Below, one piece after another: positions 28,473-41,700 of a stretch of DNA of 64,000 nucleotides (positions are counted from its first letter, which is position 1; each line of letters starts with the position of its first letter). The notes below the pieces were generated by a model, which did not search any database, was not told where the DNA came from, and worked only from the letters and a program-made list of their open reading frames with translations. A program made the translations under genes and the position numbers. Where the stretch lies: contig CH002977.1 of NCBI GenBank assembly GCA_000149265.1, forward strand, positions 454,799 to 518,798, given 5' to 3'. This stretch comes from Ciona savignyi (lineage: Eukaryota > Chordata > Ascidiacea > Phlebobranchia > Cionidae).

Positions 28473-31400
28473 ATGATTAAATCAAATCGAACAAACTTCG
28501 TTTTACTTTTGTGTATACCAATATTGGTACTGGTAGAAGTGATCATAGCACTGAACATAGAGACACGAACTTTTCATTCTCTTTCTCCTGCCAATTCAGA
28601 TCCAAAAGTTGCTCATTTCGGCACGGCGGTTGAACTTCGAACGTAAGTAGAATATCAAAAGCTAAACGTTAAAAAATTATAACACTATAGAAATAAAAGT
28701 ACGAATACCTAATTCTATTTTAGGTCAGCTTTAAATTCCGAAGCCTATGTCGGTGCTCCATCAGATGATAATAGAAACGGATCCTTGTACAAATGTACAT
28801 TTAATGGTGCGACAAACGGCAATACAAATTGCATCAAGGAGACACCATTTGGTAATGGTATAAACTGTAGAAAATTGTAGCATTACCAACATGGAATTCT
28901 CGATTAATTTTTATATTTATAGACAAAAGAGGTGCAATTGGTATTACTATCGACAAAGACAACAATGGAGGCAATATATACGTAAGTCAACTCGTTTAAT
29001 TGAGGAAGGAAGGGGCTCTTTGTCAATGCATGCAATCACAGTCGTTAAAACACTACTTATTAATTCGTTAGGGTTAGGGCGTTTTAGATCGACCTAGGAA
29101 ACATCCGTTAGTCGAAGAAAGTGGACTTAGCAACACATGGGGTGATCTGTTGAAGATCCAGCCTTAATTACATATCAATATCTCCGTCTTTGTACCATAA
29201 ACCACTAGCGATTACCCAAAATTGATTTAACATGCCGTCCAACAGGTTTGCGGAAACCGGCATGTCATCGACTGCCCGAAATCACAGTTACAAAAACGAA
29301 TGATTGGAACTTGCTTCAAGAAATCAACAACAACTGCAAATGTTGAACTTCTTAAGTCGCCTTGCACAACAAGTATGTTGCAACTGTACACCCGGTAAAA
29401 ATATAAAAGTCCTTGCCAGTCAAGATTTCGAAACCGTTATCGGATACTAGCTAGATTTATTTTTTAATTGAATAGTTTACAACAATCGGGCGCTAAGCTT
29501 AACCTCAACACTGACCACTAAATAAATTCAACCGCAACCTCTATTTATAGACTTTAACGTTTGGAACAAAACATAACTAGACAGCGATGTTTTATGATAA
29601 ACAGTATTAATTATGGGATCCTTTGGAAAAGGGGACATATTGTTTTTGTCGTTATATTTAATCCTGTTTATGTTTTAATGGGCGTTAAAGCAAACTGATC
29701 ACTGATTTGGGTGCAGTTGAGTTTTGGAGTGTATCAGCGAAATCCTTGCTATGACTTTAGTCGGTAGGCAATTTTATTGGCTCAATTCACCTAAATTTTT
29801 ACATTGCATATCCAAACCATATTCGCTATACGTCCACCAGAATCAACTCGATTGTTAATTTTATTATTTTTTTATATGGAGCGTAAATAAAAGTTGTTTC
29901 AGTGAAATTGAGTTTGTGGAGATTTCCGGAAAAGGAGTAAAATAGTAGTGTATTTATAATTAGTTATGCATATTGTTTATTGAAGGATTTCATTGGGTAA
30001 ACTAAGTGATTTTAATTCTAGTTATGTTTTTCTGACCCATGCTGCGAGCTTTACCCCCTGTAATCGAAGTGGGTTTTCTAGCGAAGTGGGAGATCACTTT
30101 AAAAAAAAGTCGAAGTAAACTATGGACGTTGATTGGATAACACTTTATCATGCCAATGACCTGGTGACCGGACATACATCTCATAAGCGTGACGCAGAAA
30201 TAAAAGAATATAAAAAAATGGAATAAAATTAAAAACTTATGCCTTCGGAATCGAAGCCAAGTCATAAATATTGTGACTCATCGTGCAATAGAAAACCTAC
30301 TTCGATTACATATTACATTTTTGCTACCATTATACACTTTCCTGCTACGCAAAGTAACTTCCGTGTTTGTTTTCTACTATTGGAGTCATTATACTTACGT
30401 AGGCACATATAGTGGGGGTGTGCCTGTTCAATAGTTGTTTAGCTTTGCTTAGCTATCCAGCTTTGCGTAGTGCATTTATTTTAAATTTAAAATTTCAACG
30501 TAACTTTGAATCAATAATTTAAGAAAAGAGTTTATTCAGTATGATTAAATCAAATCGAACGATTTTTTTAATTTGGGGTATACCAATATTGTTAGCCTTA
30601 AATGTTAACCATTACAAAGCATAGCATTTGAATTCGTCAACTACACAGCATGTCCGATTGGGTCACTGGTTGCGGATATTGTATTTGTCCTGGACGAATC
30701 CGGGAGCGTGGACGCGGTGGAATACCAGAATTCGTTAGATTGGATGAATCAAGTAATTTCTTCGTTCAGGTACAACTCTTAAAAATATACAATCGTAAAA
30801 GCCTTTATAACAATTTATATCAAATCATATTTATTTATATCCGCGTGATTTTGGCAGTTCCTTCATTAATCGAGGTGATGTACACGTTGGGGTTATTGGA
30901 TTCAGTTACGACGACTCAGATACAAAAGTTCGTATACGCTTACAGAAGTGGCAACACTCAACTTTAGCAAGTACGTGTTGTTTCGTAGGAGATGCCTTTA
31001 TAGAACATTAAGTTAAACATTTTTTTTGCGAAGGTCAAATCAATTCTTTAGCCAATGGGAGATCACTTAACGGACTGACCTACATAGGATATGCCATTAA
31101 TTTAGCAATTCAAGAGTTCAGGAATTACGGGAGACCAAACACTCCAAAGGAAATGATTTTACTGACAGACGGACAAGCAACTGCACCTGCAAACGTTGGG
31201 CCGGCAGCAAATAACGCAAGGTTTTTATTTATTTTAATTTTCAGCGAACCGGCATCTCTGAATTCCATTTGTGGCGTTTCCAATCACGTCTCAATATATA
31301 AACATTTCAGTTTTCTAGGATCTTACTATGTCTTCACTTTTATGATTTATGATATAAATTGCTAAGACTTATTATTCTAAAGTCATTTAAATACGAGACC

Positions 31401-34400
31401 TGTATACTTCAGCATTCAGCTTTAGGTCCAGGACCGTGCAGGCCTTAATGACCGCGCTTAAAGTAAGCTGTCACCATGTACATTGGTTCAGTAAGGCTAT
31501 ATGACAAGTGTTATGCTAAGTCTTTATAAAAAAAACAAAAATACAACGCTGCAGGCGCTTCTGTTACTAATTCACCTCTAAACTGGCACATGATTGTATA
31601 CAATGCGTATAAGCACGAAATCTCAACAACGTCAATGACGTAATACGGGAAATCTCCTAACATAAAATGAAATGCATATTTGCTCATAACTTTTTAACAA
31701 AAAAATATTGGAAGAAACTGATTGGATTTTTGAAATCAGCGTATTTTTTTCCATTTATTAAGATATTCTTAAAATCGACCTTAGTTTCCCTTTAAGATTT
31801 AATTATATTTCTTAGTAAAGTTAGAAAGCCATTGTTTATAAAAAGTTGTTTTATCTAGTTATACTTAACATTATATACATGACTATTTAAACTGTTATAA
31901 TGTTCAGTTATTTTGAAAACCTATGTGTCCATCAGCTTCGTAAAGTTAAGCAATGTGCGACAGATTAGTATCGTTGTTGTCCGACAGATTAGTCTGGTAA
32001 TTTAGTGGGTCGACTTTCAGCCGAAGGGTTTCAGGTTCGAAACTGGTCGCTAGCTTGTCGGTTGTCTCCTTTCTTAATGCGTTTGGCGGACCTGAACCCA
32101 ACGGATTAAGTGTTCAATAGCTCCGATAAACCGACGACGGGCGCGAGGTTAACCCCCTTGGTTTTTACAATTACGGGAATAAACATGAATATCCTATCCT
32201 ATCCCAATTGGTGATCTACGACCTTTAAACAGTAGATTTAGAGAGCGTCAATACACAGGGAACTCTTTGGACTGTCAAAGTTTGCTCCCTGGGTTATCCA
32301 ATACATTTTTCGATAGACATATTTAAAAATCTGTACACCGACCTGCACAAATTATATTCTAATATAATAGTTAACAAATGTGTTCATTTTACGTTACCAG
32401 AGCAAACAACATTATCACGGTTTCCGTTGGCGTTGGTAGCGGTGTTGATGAAGCGCAACTTTTGACGATAGCTGGCAACTCATCTCGTGTTTTTAGAGCT
32501 TCAGATTATAGTAATCTGGCAAGTGTTGTTGAAGGTGTTAAATCTACTATACAAGACATCGCATCTGTTAAGCTGGAGGGTAAAACACATATGTTAAGAA
32601 TTTAATAAGTGTTTTTAATCCTATTCATTCCTACAAATATAGGCGAGGTCACCAACACCACAAACAAGCTAGCGGAATGCCAACTTGGAATTTCATCGCA
32701 TATAACAAAGGTGTCGTACGAACTAGTTGAGTTGTCTATTATACAATGCGGTTATTGAAACATTTTTGTTCTCAAATGGACCTAAATTAGTTTTTTTAGT
32801 CGAATTTCTAAAATAAAAAATATTAGTTCGTAGAACAATAATACTTAATGACACCTATGCTTTTTTAGAAAAACAACTTTTACATTGGTGCGGTTGGTTC
32901 GTATGATAGAGCAGGTGCAGTTGCTGAATACAGTGCAGTTGGTGGTGAGGTTCAAACAACTTATTCTGCAATTCTAAACGAGACAGAATACGCTACAATG
33001 GTCTCTTCGGAAAATACTACGCAGGTGTCGGATTCTTATTTAGGTAGATCTATATAAAGCTGTGATCTTATTGGACACTCACTCACTTCTTTAAAGGCTA
33101 CTCCATTTCAAGCGGTAATTTCTTTGGAGGAAATATAGAATACGTGGCAAGCGGTGCTCCACGTTATAGATTAAAGGGAATGGTTTGTAATTTATTCAAG
33201 TTATATTATAACACTTATTCTTCGAAACTTGTAAATGTTTCAGGTGGCAATATACAAAGCTGATGCTGTTGTTCATTCTTCATCAAAATTTCTTATTCTT
33301 CATCCAAGCGAAACATCGAACTTATGGCAATTGGGAGCTTATTTCGGACATTCTGTTTGTGCTGTCGACATTAATAAAGATTCGCTAGACGACCTTCTCG
33401 TTTCAGCTCCATTGTTTAACGACGTCACTACCGGTTATGACCAAGGAAGGGTATTTGTTTTCATGAACGATCCAAACAACGTCGGAATGAAAAACTGGGT
33501 AAATAAACCAGTGATGCATATTAATACAAGTAGATATTTTAAAATGTTACTTTTAGACCATGACTTCATACCGCCCACAAGTATTAAGCGGTTCGAACGC
33601 CAACGGAGCTCGATTTGGAATGTCAGTAGCGGTAGTTGGTGACGTAGATAAAAACGGGTATGACGATATAGCCGTTGGTGCACCGATGGAAGGCGGAAAT
33701 GGGGTTGAAAGTGGAGCAATTTATGTTTATTTTATATCTGACCAAGGTATCATGGAAACAAGGAAACAGGTAAATCGTAACTTATCAGGTTTACAAATCC
33801 AGACTACCACATAATTGCAATACCTACAAATAACTAGAAATGTCATCACCAACAAATAGAGATTATAAACCACGTATCAACACGCTATCTCTATGAAATA
33901 CCCTCTAGAGATAAATCATTTTTTCTGTAAGAATAATTCTCTTTCCATCTCATTCCACCCACACTTGACACATTACGCACATGATGTAATTTTTTAATCT
34001 GTTGTCAGAAACCAAGCGTTCCCAAGTTTTTTGTTTTATACAGAAGATAATTGGAAGGAGCGTTACATCTTCACTTCTACGATTTGGTGGGTTCATTTCT
34101 ACAGGAAGATCATCCGACAATGATGTTGATAAGAATGGTTATTCGGATCTTGTAATATCAGCACCAGCAAGCGACAGGATAATTGTTTTTCGTGCCCGAC
34201 CTATTGTGAAAGTTCGAACACAGATTACATTGAATCCACCGTCTATAGACTTAATCAAATGCTTTACAAGTTCAATGAAAGCCTGTAGCAATGTGACAGT
34301 GTGTTTAACTGCATTCTACACGGATGAAGCGCCATTAACAGCTCTAGCACGTGCGTTCATTACATCCCTATTAAGTTTTCCTTTGATGTAAATATAGAAA

Positions 34401-37400
34401 ATACTATTTACAAAAATAGCCAAATGACACTTGTTAATTATTTCTGCATATATTTAAAATAATGATTAAAATGCAATATTTTCCAGCGCTGAACGTTACC
34501 TTGAAATTGGATTCGCTCCTAGGAAATCAACCAAACAAACGTATTGTGTTTGTGGATTCCGTTTCATCTGGTAAAACTGTGTTGTACAATGTTAGTTCAT
34601 CAAGATCTTGCTTTACTCTACAAGTCCAGCTGAATGTAAGAATTTATGTTGTTTACAAGTGGATGAGAAAGTACATGGGCCCTTAAGTAAAAATCGTGTA
34701 CATGGTAGAGTGTTGAAGATGGTGTCGTCTGTTAGTAAATGCTTGAGTCTCTTGTGCTGTTTATGTCAAGGCTTTAATCTATTTGGTTAATGCGTCGTCA
34801 GCTAAGTGTATGTTTAAAAACTCAGCACAGCCCACTACCATAGGTTTCGATAACGCTACAGATGAAAATAACTAATTTACCTAATTGCTCACCGATCGGG
34901 TTTTATTAAACTTAATGCATTACTAATTCTACAGGTTGATTATTTCGCTTCTGTTTTATCAACTGGGAACTTTCAAATCCCTCTTCGTTTGGAAGTGTCA
35001 TACGATTATACTAATGATTACAAGAACACTATAATGTCTTCTATGTTGGATCCTTGGTCTACAAAGACTTCAACATCAGATTGGAAAATTCAAAAAAGCT
35101 GTTCTGCGATAAATGGAACGCAATGTATTCACGACTTAAAAGTTGACACTATTTTCTCGTAAGCAATAGGCTACAATTTGCACAACACTATAAAACTATA
35201 ATTCCAGAGCAGAAGATCATATATCTGCCACGCATGGTCTAAGATCATTAGGGTTTAGTTTAGTTTGCCCATATATATATATATATATATATATACATTA
35301 AATATAATTTATTGTTTTATTGCTTACATTTAATATTTGCCCAGCATACCACCTGGAGAAAATCCATTGATATTGGGATCGAATCCAGGACTTCTTTCAA
35401 TCAATGTGACTATTAGTAATCTTGGCCCAGATCACTCGTACTTCACGAGAGTTAACATCATCGGAAATTTAGATCTAAACAAGGTAATAGAACATAGTTT
35501 ATACCGAAATTTTTAGTAAAATAAACGATTATATAGGTATCGGGATCTTGTATAACCGTCTTACAAAATGAAAGTCCAGATACCACATTGGTTAGCTACA
35601 AGGCTTCAAATTCTTTTATACAAGGTTTAATGCTAAGCGGAAAGCAGGTAATTATACAACTTTTCAGGACCTGAACGGTCTTAAATCAGTTAATACTTCG
35701 TTTTGGCCAGTGTTCTTTTGTATTGGAGTATACACTTGTGTCGTTGACAAAGAGAGCAGAAGTTCAAAATATACTCATACAAGGGGCTTTATTCTCAAAG
35801 TAAGTAGATGCTACAATATATATCTATAAAGAACTTAGCGTAAATAAAAATGGAATTGATCTGTTAATTAGATTATGTTGTTTTTTTATTTATTTATAGA
35901 GAATAACGGAACAATATTTTTAATAAACTAATAAAATATATTTGAAAGCCTAAATAAGTTATTTTTATCTATAAGAATTAATTTTTATTTTATCTCTTAG
36001 TGTAAATGCAACGAATCTTAGCAATGACCCAAAGATCCTAAACAACATTTTCAAATTCCAAAAAAAAGTTCTCTACACAGCATCAATCGTTCACACTGGG
36101 TAATAAAAATCAATTGCATAAAAACTTTATATTTAACAACGAACTTTTTCTTTGTTTAGTTCATCTAAACCGATCGCTGTCTTCTATAACCGCACAGTTG
36201 TACCATCCGCCTTCATTCACAACCTGAGCAACACTATTTTAGGCATATCTAACAACATAACACACGAACACACGGTAAGAAAGGAAATGAAATAAAATAT
36301 TAATGATTGCAATAAAGTAAGATGCGCAAGCATCTGCATTTATCAGCATAACGTATTGCACAAGCATCTGCATTTATTAACACGGTATTTATAAATTTGC
36401 CAATTTCATATTCAAACACACATGGTCGTATTGCCTTTATTGTTATATTTGTGGGCAATGACGTCATGGGCAATGGTACGGTGGCACCAACGTATGTTCT
36501 AAACCAAAGTTTTTATAATTTTTTTTTGGAAACTGCTACTTTTCATTTATAACCATCATTTACATTTGAATAAGCAACCATAAAGACCATGACAATTAAA
36601 AACTCACTTGATTCTACTTACAAACCATATTGAAATTGTAACAAAAGTATACGTATATTTTTTTGTTATCAAATACACATTGATGACTGTCCCTTTCCAG
36701 ATTTACAACCGTGGACCTAATTTGGTTTCTAAAGCTTCATTGGTATTTACATGGCCTCGGCAAACCAAAGAAGGGCTTCCGTTGTTATATCTCTACAAAT
36801 TCCAATGTATCGTAAGTACTGCTGCAAATGTAACATTCCTCCAAGAATTAAATTATACATAATGTTTACAGCCGCAGAGTATATGTCAATGCAACACGAT
36901 GAACAAAGTGAACGAATACGGACTTGCAATCAACAACGAAACGAGCTCAGCGAATATCTCAATTAACTTTAATTCAAATGAGAATTTACCAGATGTAACT
37001 GTAAGTTGTGTTTGTTAATACTTTGTTCAAAATTGCTGTAGCTATTTCTCATCTATAGACATGTAGCGATGTTAAATGCGACACCATTACTTGCCACGTG
37101 AAGCAATTTGGGAAATTTTCAACCATTGTTGTGTCGTCATCCTTCAAAGTGTGGATACCATCCTTGGCAAAGGTTTTAACACTTTCATATCAAATACAAG
37201 TAAATATCGGATTAAGTTTTTAAATGTAATTTTTGTTTCTTTTCAGCCTAAACTTGTCAGTCGATTTTCAAGTTCGTTGAATTTCAGTTATGCGGAGTCT
37301 CCAATATATAATCAGGCAACAGTCATATCAACGGTGAGTATTTTTCCTTTGACGGTATGGCCCTAAATTCCTTATTCCTGCACAGGCGACCACCCAAGTA

Positions 37401-37688
37401 TCAGCTTATTCTCCACCTGTTCCGCCCAATGACCAAAGTCAAGATAATATCGGAGCCATTATAGGAGCTATTGTGGGAGGCATCATCTTGCTCATAACCA
37501 TAACACTTATTATGTGGAAGGTATCCATAGCAACAAATTGTTGATAGTTTTGGTATAAACTATTTATTTTAACCATTATTTATATAAAACAGGCAGGATT
37601 TTTCGAAAGCAAATATGCCAGGATGCAAAAGGAAGCTCAAGAGGATAACACAAATGATAACACAGAACATTCTATCGTTGAAGATTAA
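28473..37688 (+). CDS. Integrin alpha subunit with I domain, paralogue 1 (1,261 aa)
   Basis: Type I membrane adhesion receptor subunit. Exons: 28473-28642, 28724-28851, 28923-28981, 29246-29372, 30649-30769, 30858-30970, 31034-31220, 32401-32579, 32643-32710, 32869-33043, 33097-33182, 33244-33498, 33557-33769, 34044-34350, 34487-34635, 34935-35158, 35345-35483, 35537-35647, 35711-35799, 36001-36099, 36160-36274, 36701-36811, 36872-37000, 37059-37172, 37247-37333, 37386-37520, 37593-37688; the sum, 3,786 nt, is divisible by three. A signal peptide (VLLLCIPILVLVEVIIAL) leads. FG-GAP blades follow, with the I domain (exons 5-8, about residues 162-361) inserted. MIDAS: DESGS (177-181), the T of GLTYIG, and the D of LTDGQA. 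Calcium loops DVDKNGYDD and DVDKNGYSD lie in exons 13-14. The calf region (YNRGPNLVSK, LLYLYKF), a TM helix (GAIIGAIVGGIILLITITLI) and a GFFESKYARM tail complete it. Poly(A) signals ATTAAA at 37,771 and AATAAA at 37,853. The ligand is unknown. Confidence 0.95.
30325..30605 (+). pseudogene. Duplicated promoter and first-exon copy inside intron 4 of integrin gene 1
   Basis: The block repeats the 5' flank of gene 1 (TACGCAAAGTAACTTCCGTG, then ACATATAGTGGGGGTG) and its first coding bases. An ATG at 30,541 starts MIKSNRTIFLIWGIPILLAL, a signal-peptide-like stretch close to gene 1's own MIKSNRTNFVLLLCIPILVL. Homology stops before the FHSLSP part. It lies about 45 bases upstream of the I-domain exon, but no donor in phase with exon 5 is evident, so it is probably a relic of an aborted tandem duplication. 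Confidence 0.75.
31977..32207 (+). mobile_element. tRNA-derived SINE, copy 3, in intron 7 of integrin gene 1
   Basis: Head GATTAGTCTGGTAATTTAG with a well-kept B box (GGTTCGAAACTGG), body GACGGGCGCGAGGT, tail ATGAATATCCTATCCTATCC. Shortened in the middle relative to copy 1. Confidence 0.78.
35271..35295. repeat. (AT)n microsatellite in intron 16 of integrin gene 1
   Basis: About twelve uninterrupted AT units. Confidence 0.95.
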
Positions 37689-38783
37689 ATCTTTACCAGG
37701 GAATTGCTACATAAATGACATTTTTTAATTTTCTTATTATGTATGTTGTTACATAATCCAATAATTTTATATTAAACAGACCGCATGTCGTTCGTTAGGT
37801 ATGTTATTAATAGTTATGGCTCGTTGGTTATCTTGGAGTTATCCAAGTTTTGAATAAATATTTATAGCTCCTACTGCACCGATATTATATTACTTCCTGT
37901 TTATCACAGAACTATGAGACAACTAAGATATGCTTGATGACATATTATATTTTGTAAATTTGTAATATAATATTGGACAGGCATCATAAAGCTAAGCTAC
38001 CAATGAGAAACGAAATAACAATTGTGCCAAAAAAGATAAAGGATGTCGTTTCGCATAATGGAAACTAATCTAAAATGTTAATCACATTATCATTTGGGAA
38101 AATCCTTTAAAGTGCTGGTAGGAAACTATAATTAAGAAAATTTAATTTTCTTAGGTAGGAAAATGGAATCGTTGTTTCGTTAAGTCCTTGGCCATGAAAA
38201 ACCGTAAAGCCAGCTGCTGATTTTGATTAACAACATTTTGCATAGGATATTTACGTTTTCTCCATTAATTAAAAGTCGCGTGAAAGTTGTCACATTTTGT
38301 CAGAATATGTTGTGTATATCAAGATAGCTGTCGTTTCGAATTTTATCTTTTGATTATATGCTCAGTAAACCCAAGTTTTTGTAGTTTTTATTTATCTAAA
38401 AAAATTAATATGTGATTATTGGGAACCGCGTCGTGGTTTAACAAGTATGTTGCATTCTAGAGAATTTGATGGTAGTTTTTCGGAAAATATATTTTTACAT
38501 CTCTGCTGTTTAAGACGATGTTTTTGTTATTTTATTTTGTGTATATTTATATACACTGTTATGACTGTCAGTGGGCGATTTTGTATTTTTATCAGCATGT
38601 TTGCAATAACTTCCCGTGTGCTATTCTGGTATTTGAGTCACATATAGTAGGAGTTGGCTTGTTCAACTTAAGCTGCTTAATTCCAGCATTATATAGGAAT
38701 AGCTAGTCTATGCTAAGGAATAATTTAATCCATAAAGTAATCAAGTTTCTTGTAGATTTTATGCAAACAGTGGGTTAATAAAT
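37689..38783. other. Intergenic region between integrin genes 1 and 2
   Basis: Contains the 3' UTR and poly(A) signals of gene 1. A palindrome at 38,133-38,153 has arms TAAGAAAATT/AATTTTCTTA around one T. The 5' flank of gene 2 has a CACATATAGTAGGAG block like the gene 1 promoter. No coding exon seen. Confidence 0.6.
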
Positions 38784-41700
38784 ATGAATACTTTATGTCG
38801 AACGAATTTCGTTTTACTATGGGGTATACCATTATTGGTACTGGTAGAAGTGATCTTAGCACTGAATATAGAGACACGGACTTTTCATTCTCTTTCTCCT
38901 GTCAAATCGGTTCCAAATGTTGCTCATTTCGGCACGGCAATGACGCTTAGAACGTAAGTAGAATATCATAAGCTAAATGCTAAAAAAATATAACACTAGA
39001 AAAAAAAGTACGAATACTTAATTCCGTTTTAGGTCAGCTTTAAATTCCGAAGCTTATGTCGGAGCTCCATCAGATGATAATATGGACGGATCCTTGTACA
39101 AATGTACATTTAATGGTGCGACAAGCGGCAATACAAATTGCATCAAAGAGACACCATTTGGTAATTGTATTGCTTGGACCATTAGATATGTCCATAGCTA
39201 GTGTTTGTGTAATAATAATTGTTTAAAAACCACAAGATTTACATAAATCCGAATCATAACTATCCTGCAAATTTACATTAATTGTCATTCTTTATAGACA
39301 AGAGAGGTGCAATTGGTATTACTATCGGCGAAGACACCAACGGGGAAAATATATACGTATGTCACCAGTGCTAATATGAGCACAGAAAATAAAAATCATT
39401 TACTTAGATAGTCATTATTATAACTTTATATTTACCCATATACATCCTATTTGTGTTGTAAATGTAGGCTAATACAACTTTTTTGATTCATTCGTAGAGA
39501 AATTGGTTAAAGGTGAAGGTCAATTCATATGCATATATCTGTATCTACCATTTACGTTGAACGATTCATTAATTGGTTTGGTTTTCTTTTTCTATGCATT
39601 ATGTATTATCATGCCGATATAATAGGTTTGCGGAAACCGGCATGTCATCGACTGCCCGAAATCACAGTTACAAAAACGAATGATTGGAACTTGCTTCAAG
39701 AAATCAACAACAACTGGAAATGTCGAACTTCTTAAGTCGCCTTGCACAACAAGTATGTTGCAACTGTACACCCTGTTAAAGCAAATATTAAAAACAAACT
39801 GACAGCTAAACCATACAGACTTTCCACTAAACCACTCCAACCCCAATCCAATACATATTCCCATCCCCATAACAGTCTACATATGAAACAAACAAAAAAA
39901 CAACTAAAACGTGTCACCCACCCGTGAAGATTTATCTCAAATAGCAGATTAAGCCCGACGGTGGGCGCGAGGTGATGTGACGATTGCCCGTGTGTAAACC
40001 CCCTTGATTTTCCCATTCGCAGGGATAAACATGAATATCCTATCCTACCAGCAAGCCTAATATTCATACTAGCATCTTTTGGCAAGTGTCCAAACTTAAC
40101 AAACAAATACTGAACAAACTTGTGTAACACAATGATCTTTTTTTTAATTTGCAAAGCATTTTACAAAATGTCTGTGACAAAGACAAAGAACAAAATTAAA
40201 CCCTAAATATTTTGGTGTATGCACTCCTTTTTGCCATTGTGACATGAATTTGCACAATTGTGATAGAAACACTGTAGACTTAAAAGCATTTTGATATTTT
40301 ACAATTGATTTAACAAACTTATTATATGTTAATATATACAGTCCGTTATATGATTACAATCCAAGATTTTTAAATATGCTTAAAATAATTTGCTTAACGA
40401 GACTTTTACATATTTTAAATACGGTTATTATAAAGCATGTCCGATTGGGTCACTGGTTGCTGATATTGTATTTGTTCTGGACGAATCCGGGAGCGTGGAC
40501 GCGGTGGAATACAAGAATTCGTTAGATTGGATGAATCAAGTAATTTCTTCGTTTAGGTACAACTCCTAAATCAGTAGAATCGTTAAGGCCGGTATGTACA
40601 GAATTCACATATCCGCACGTTTTTTAGTTCCTACATTAATCGAGGTGATGTACACGTTGGGGTTATTGGATTCAGTTACGACGACTCGGATACAAAAGTT
40701 CACATACGCTTACAGAATTGGACACACGCAGATTTAAAAAGTACGTCTGTATATTTTACCACATCCACTATAGACCATTGCGTTAAACAAATTTAAACGA
40801 TGTGTGTTTTGAAGGTCAAATAGATTCTCTTGCGAATAAGAGGTCACATGGTGGACTGACCTACATTGATCATGCTATTGAATTAGCAATTACAGAGTTT
40901 AACAGCTACGGAAGAGAAAATACTCCAAAGGAAATGATTCTACTAACTGACGGAAAAGCAACTACACCTTCCAAAGTTAAACCAGCAGCTGATAAAGCGC
41001 GGTAAATATTTACACTTTTTAATTTCCAACAAACAAGTACCTATTGACGATGGTTTTGAAGCTGCTTAAATCAAGTCTGACTTTAACACGCTGTCTCGTT
41101 GGTTTTTATAGTTATGGGTCCATTTGAGAAAATGGGACACATATTGTTTTTGTCCGTTTTTTTTTTCTTTTTTTTTTTTTTTCTTTTTTTTTTTCTTCGT
41201 CAAACGCTTGACAGGCATCGCATGGCGCCCCGACATCTACCAGAAGGAATAATGGAATCGCAATGAAACTTGGTGATTTTTTAAACAACATGGCCTACAT
41301 ATGCAGAAACCAAATTTTTGGGTGATAAATTTAGGGGAATTCCCCTTGGACGTTAAAAACCAAAACGGGTCATTTTTTTCTAAAAAAATAGCTTTTTAGG
41401 CCATACCGCTTGAACGGCTGCTCCAATTTGAATCAAATTTGGTGGAATGTTAGTGCACTAGTCACCGATTTAACACTTAAAAGAATTAAAAAAATTACCT
41501 AGAGAAATACCCTAAAAATTAAACTTTTGCTGTTAAATGATAATTGTGACAGGCATGCTATGGCGCCCCGACATCTACCAGAAGAAATAATGGAATCGCA
41601 ATGAAACTTGGTGATTTTTTAGACAACATGGCCTAGATATGCCGAAACCAAAATTTTGGGTAATAAATTCAGGGGAATTCCCCTTGGACGTTAAAAACCA

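Noticed and set aside
33435..33719. Minus-strand open frame across integrin gene 1 exons 12-13 (similar ones at 44,719 and 57,603)
   Set aside because: It recurs only because the exons on the plus strand are conserved; no domain or start context supports it.
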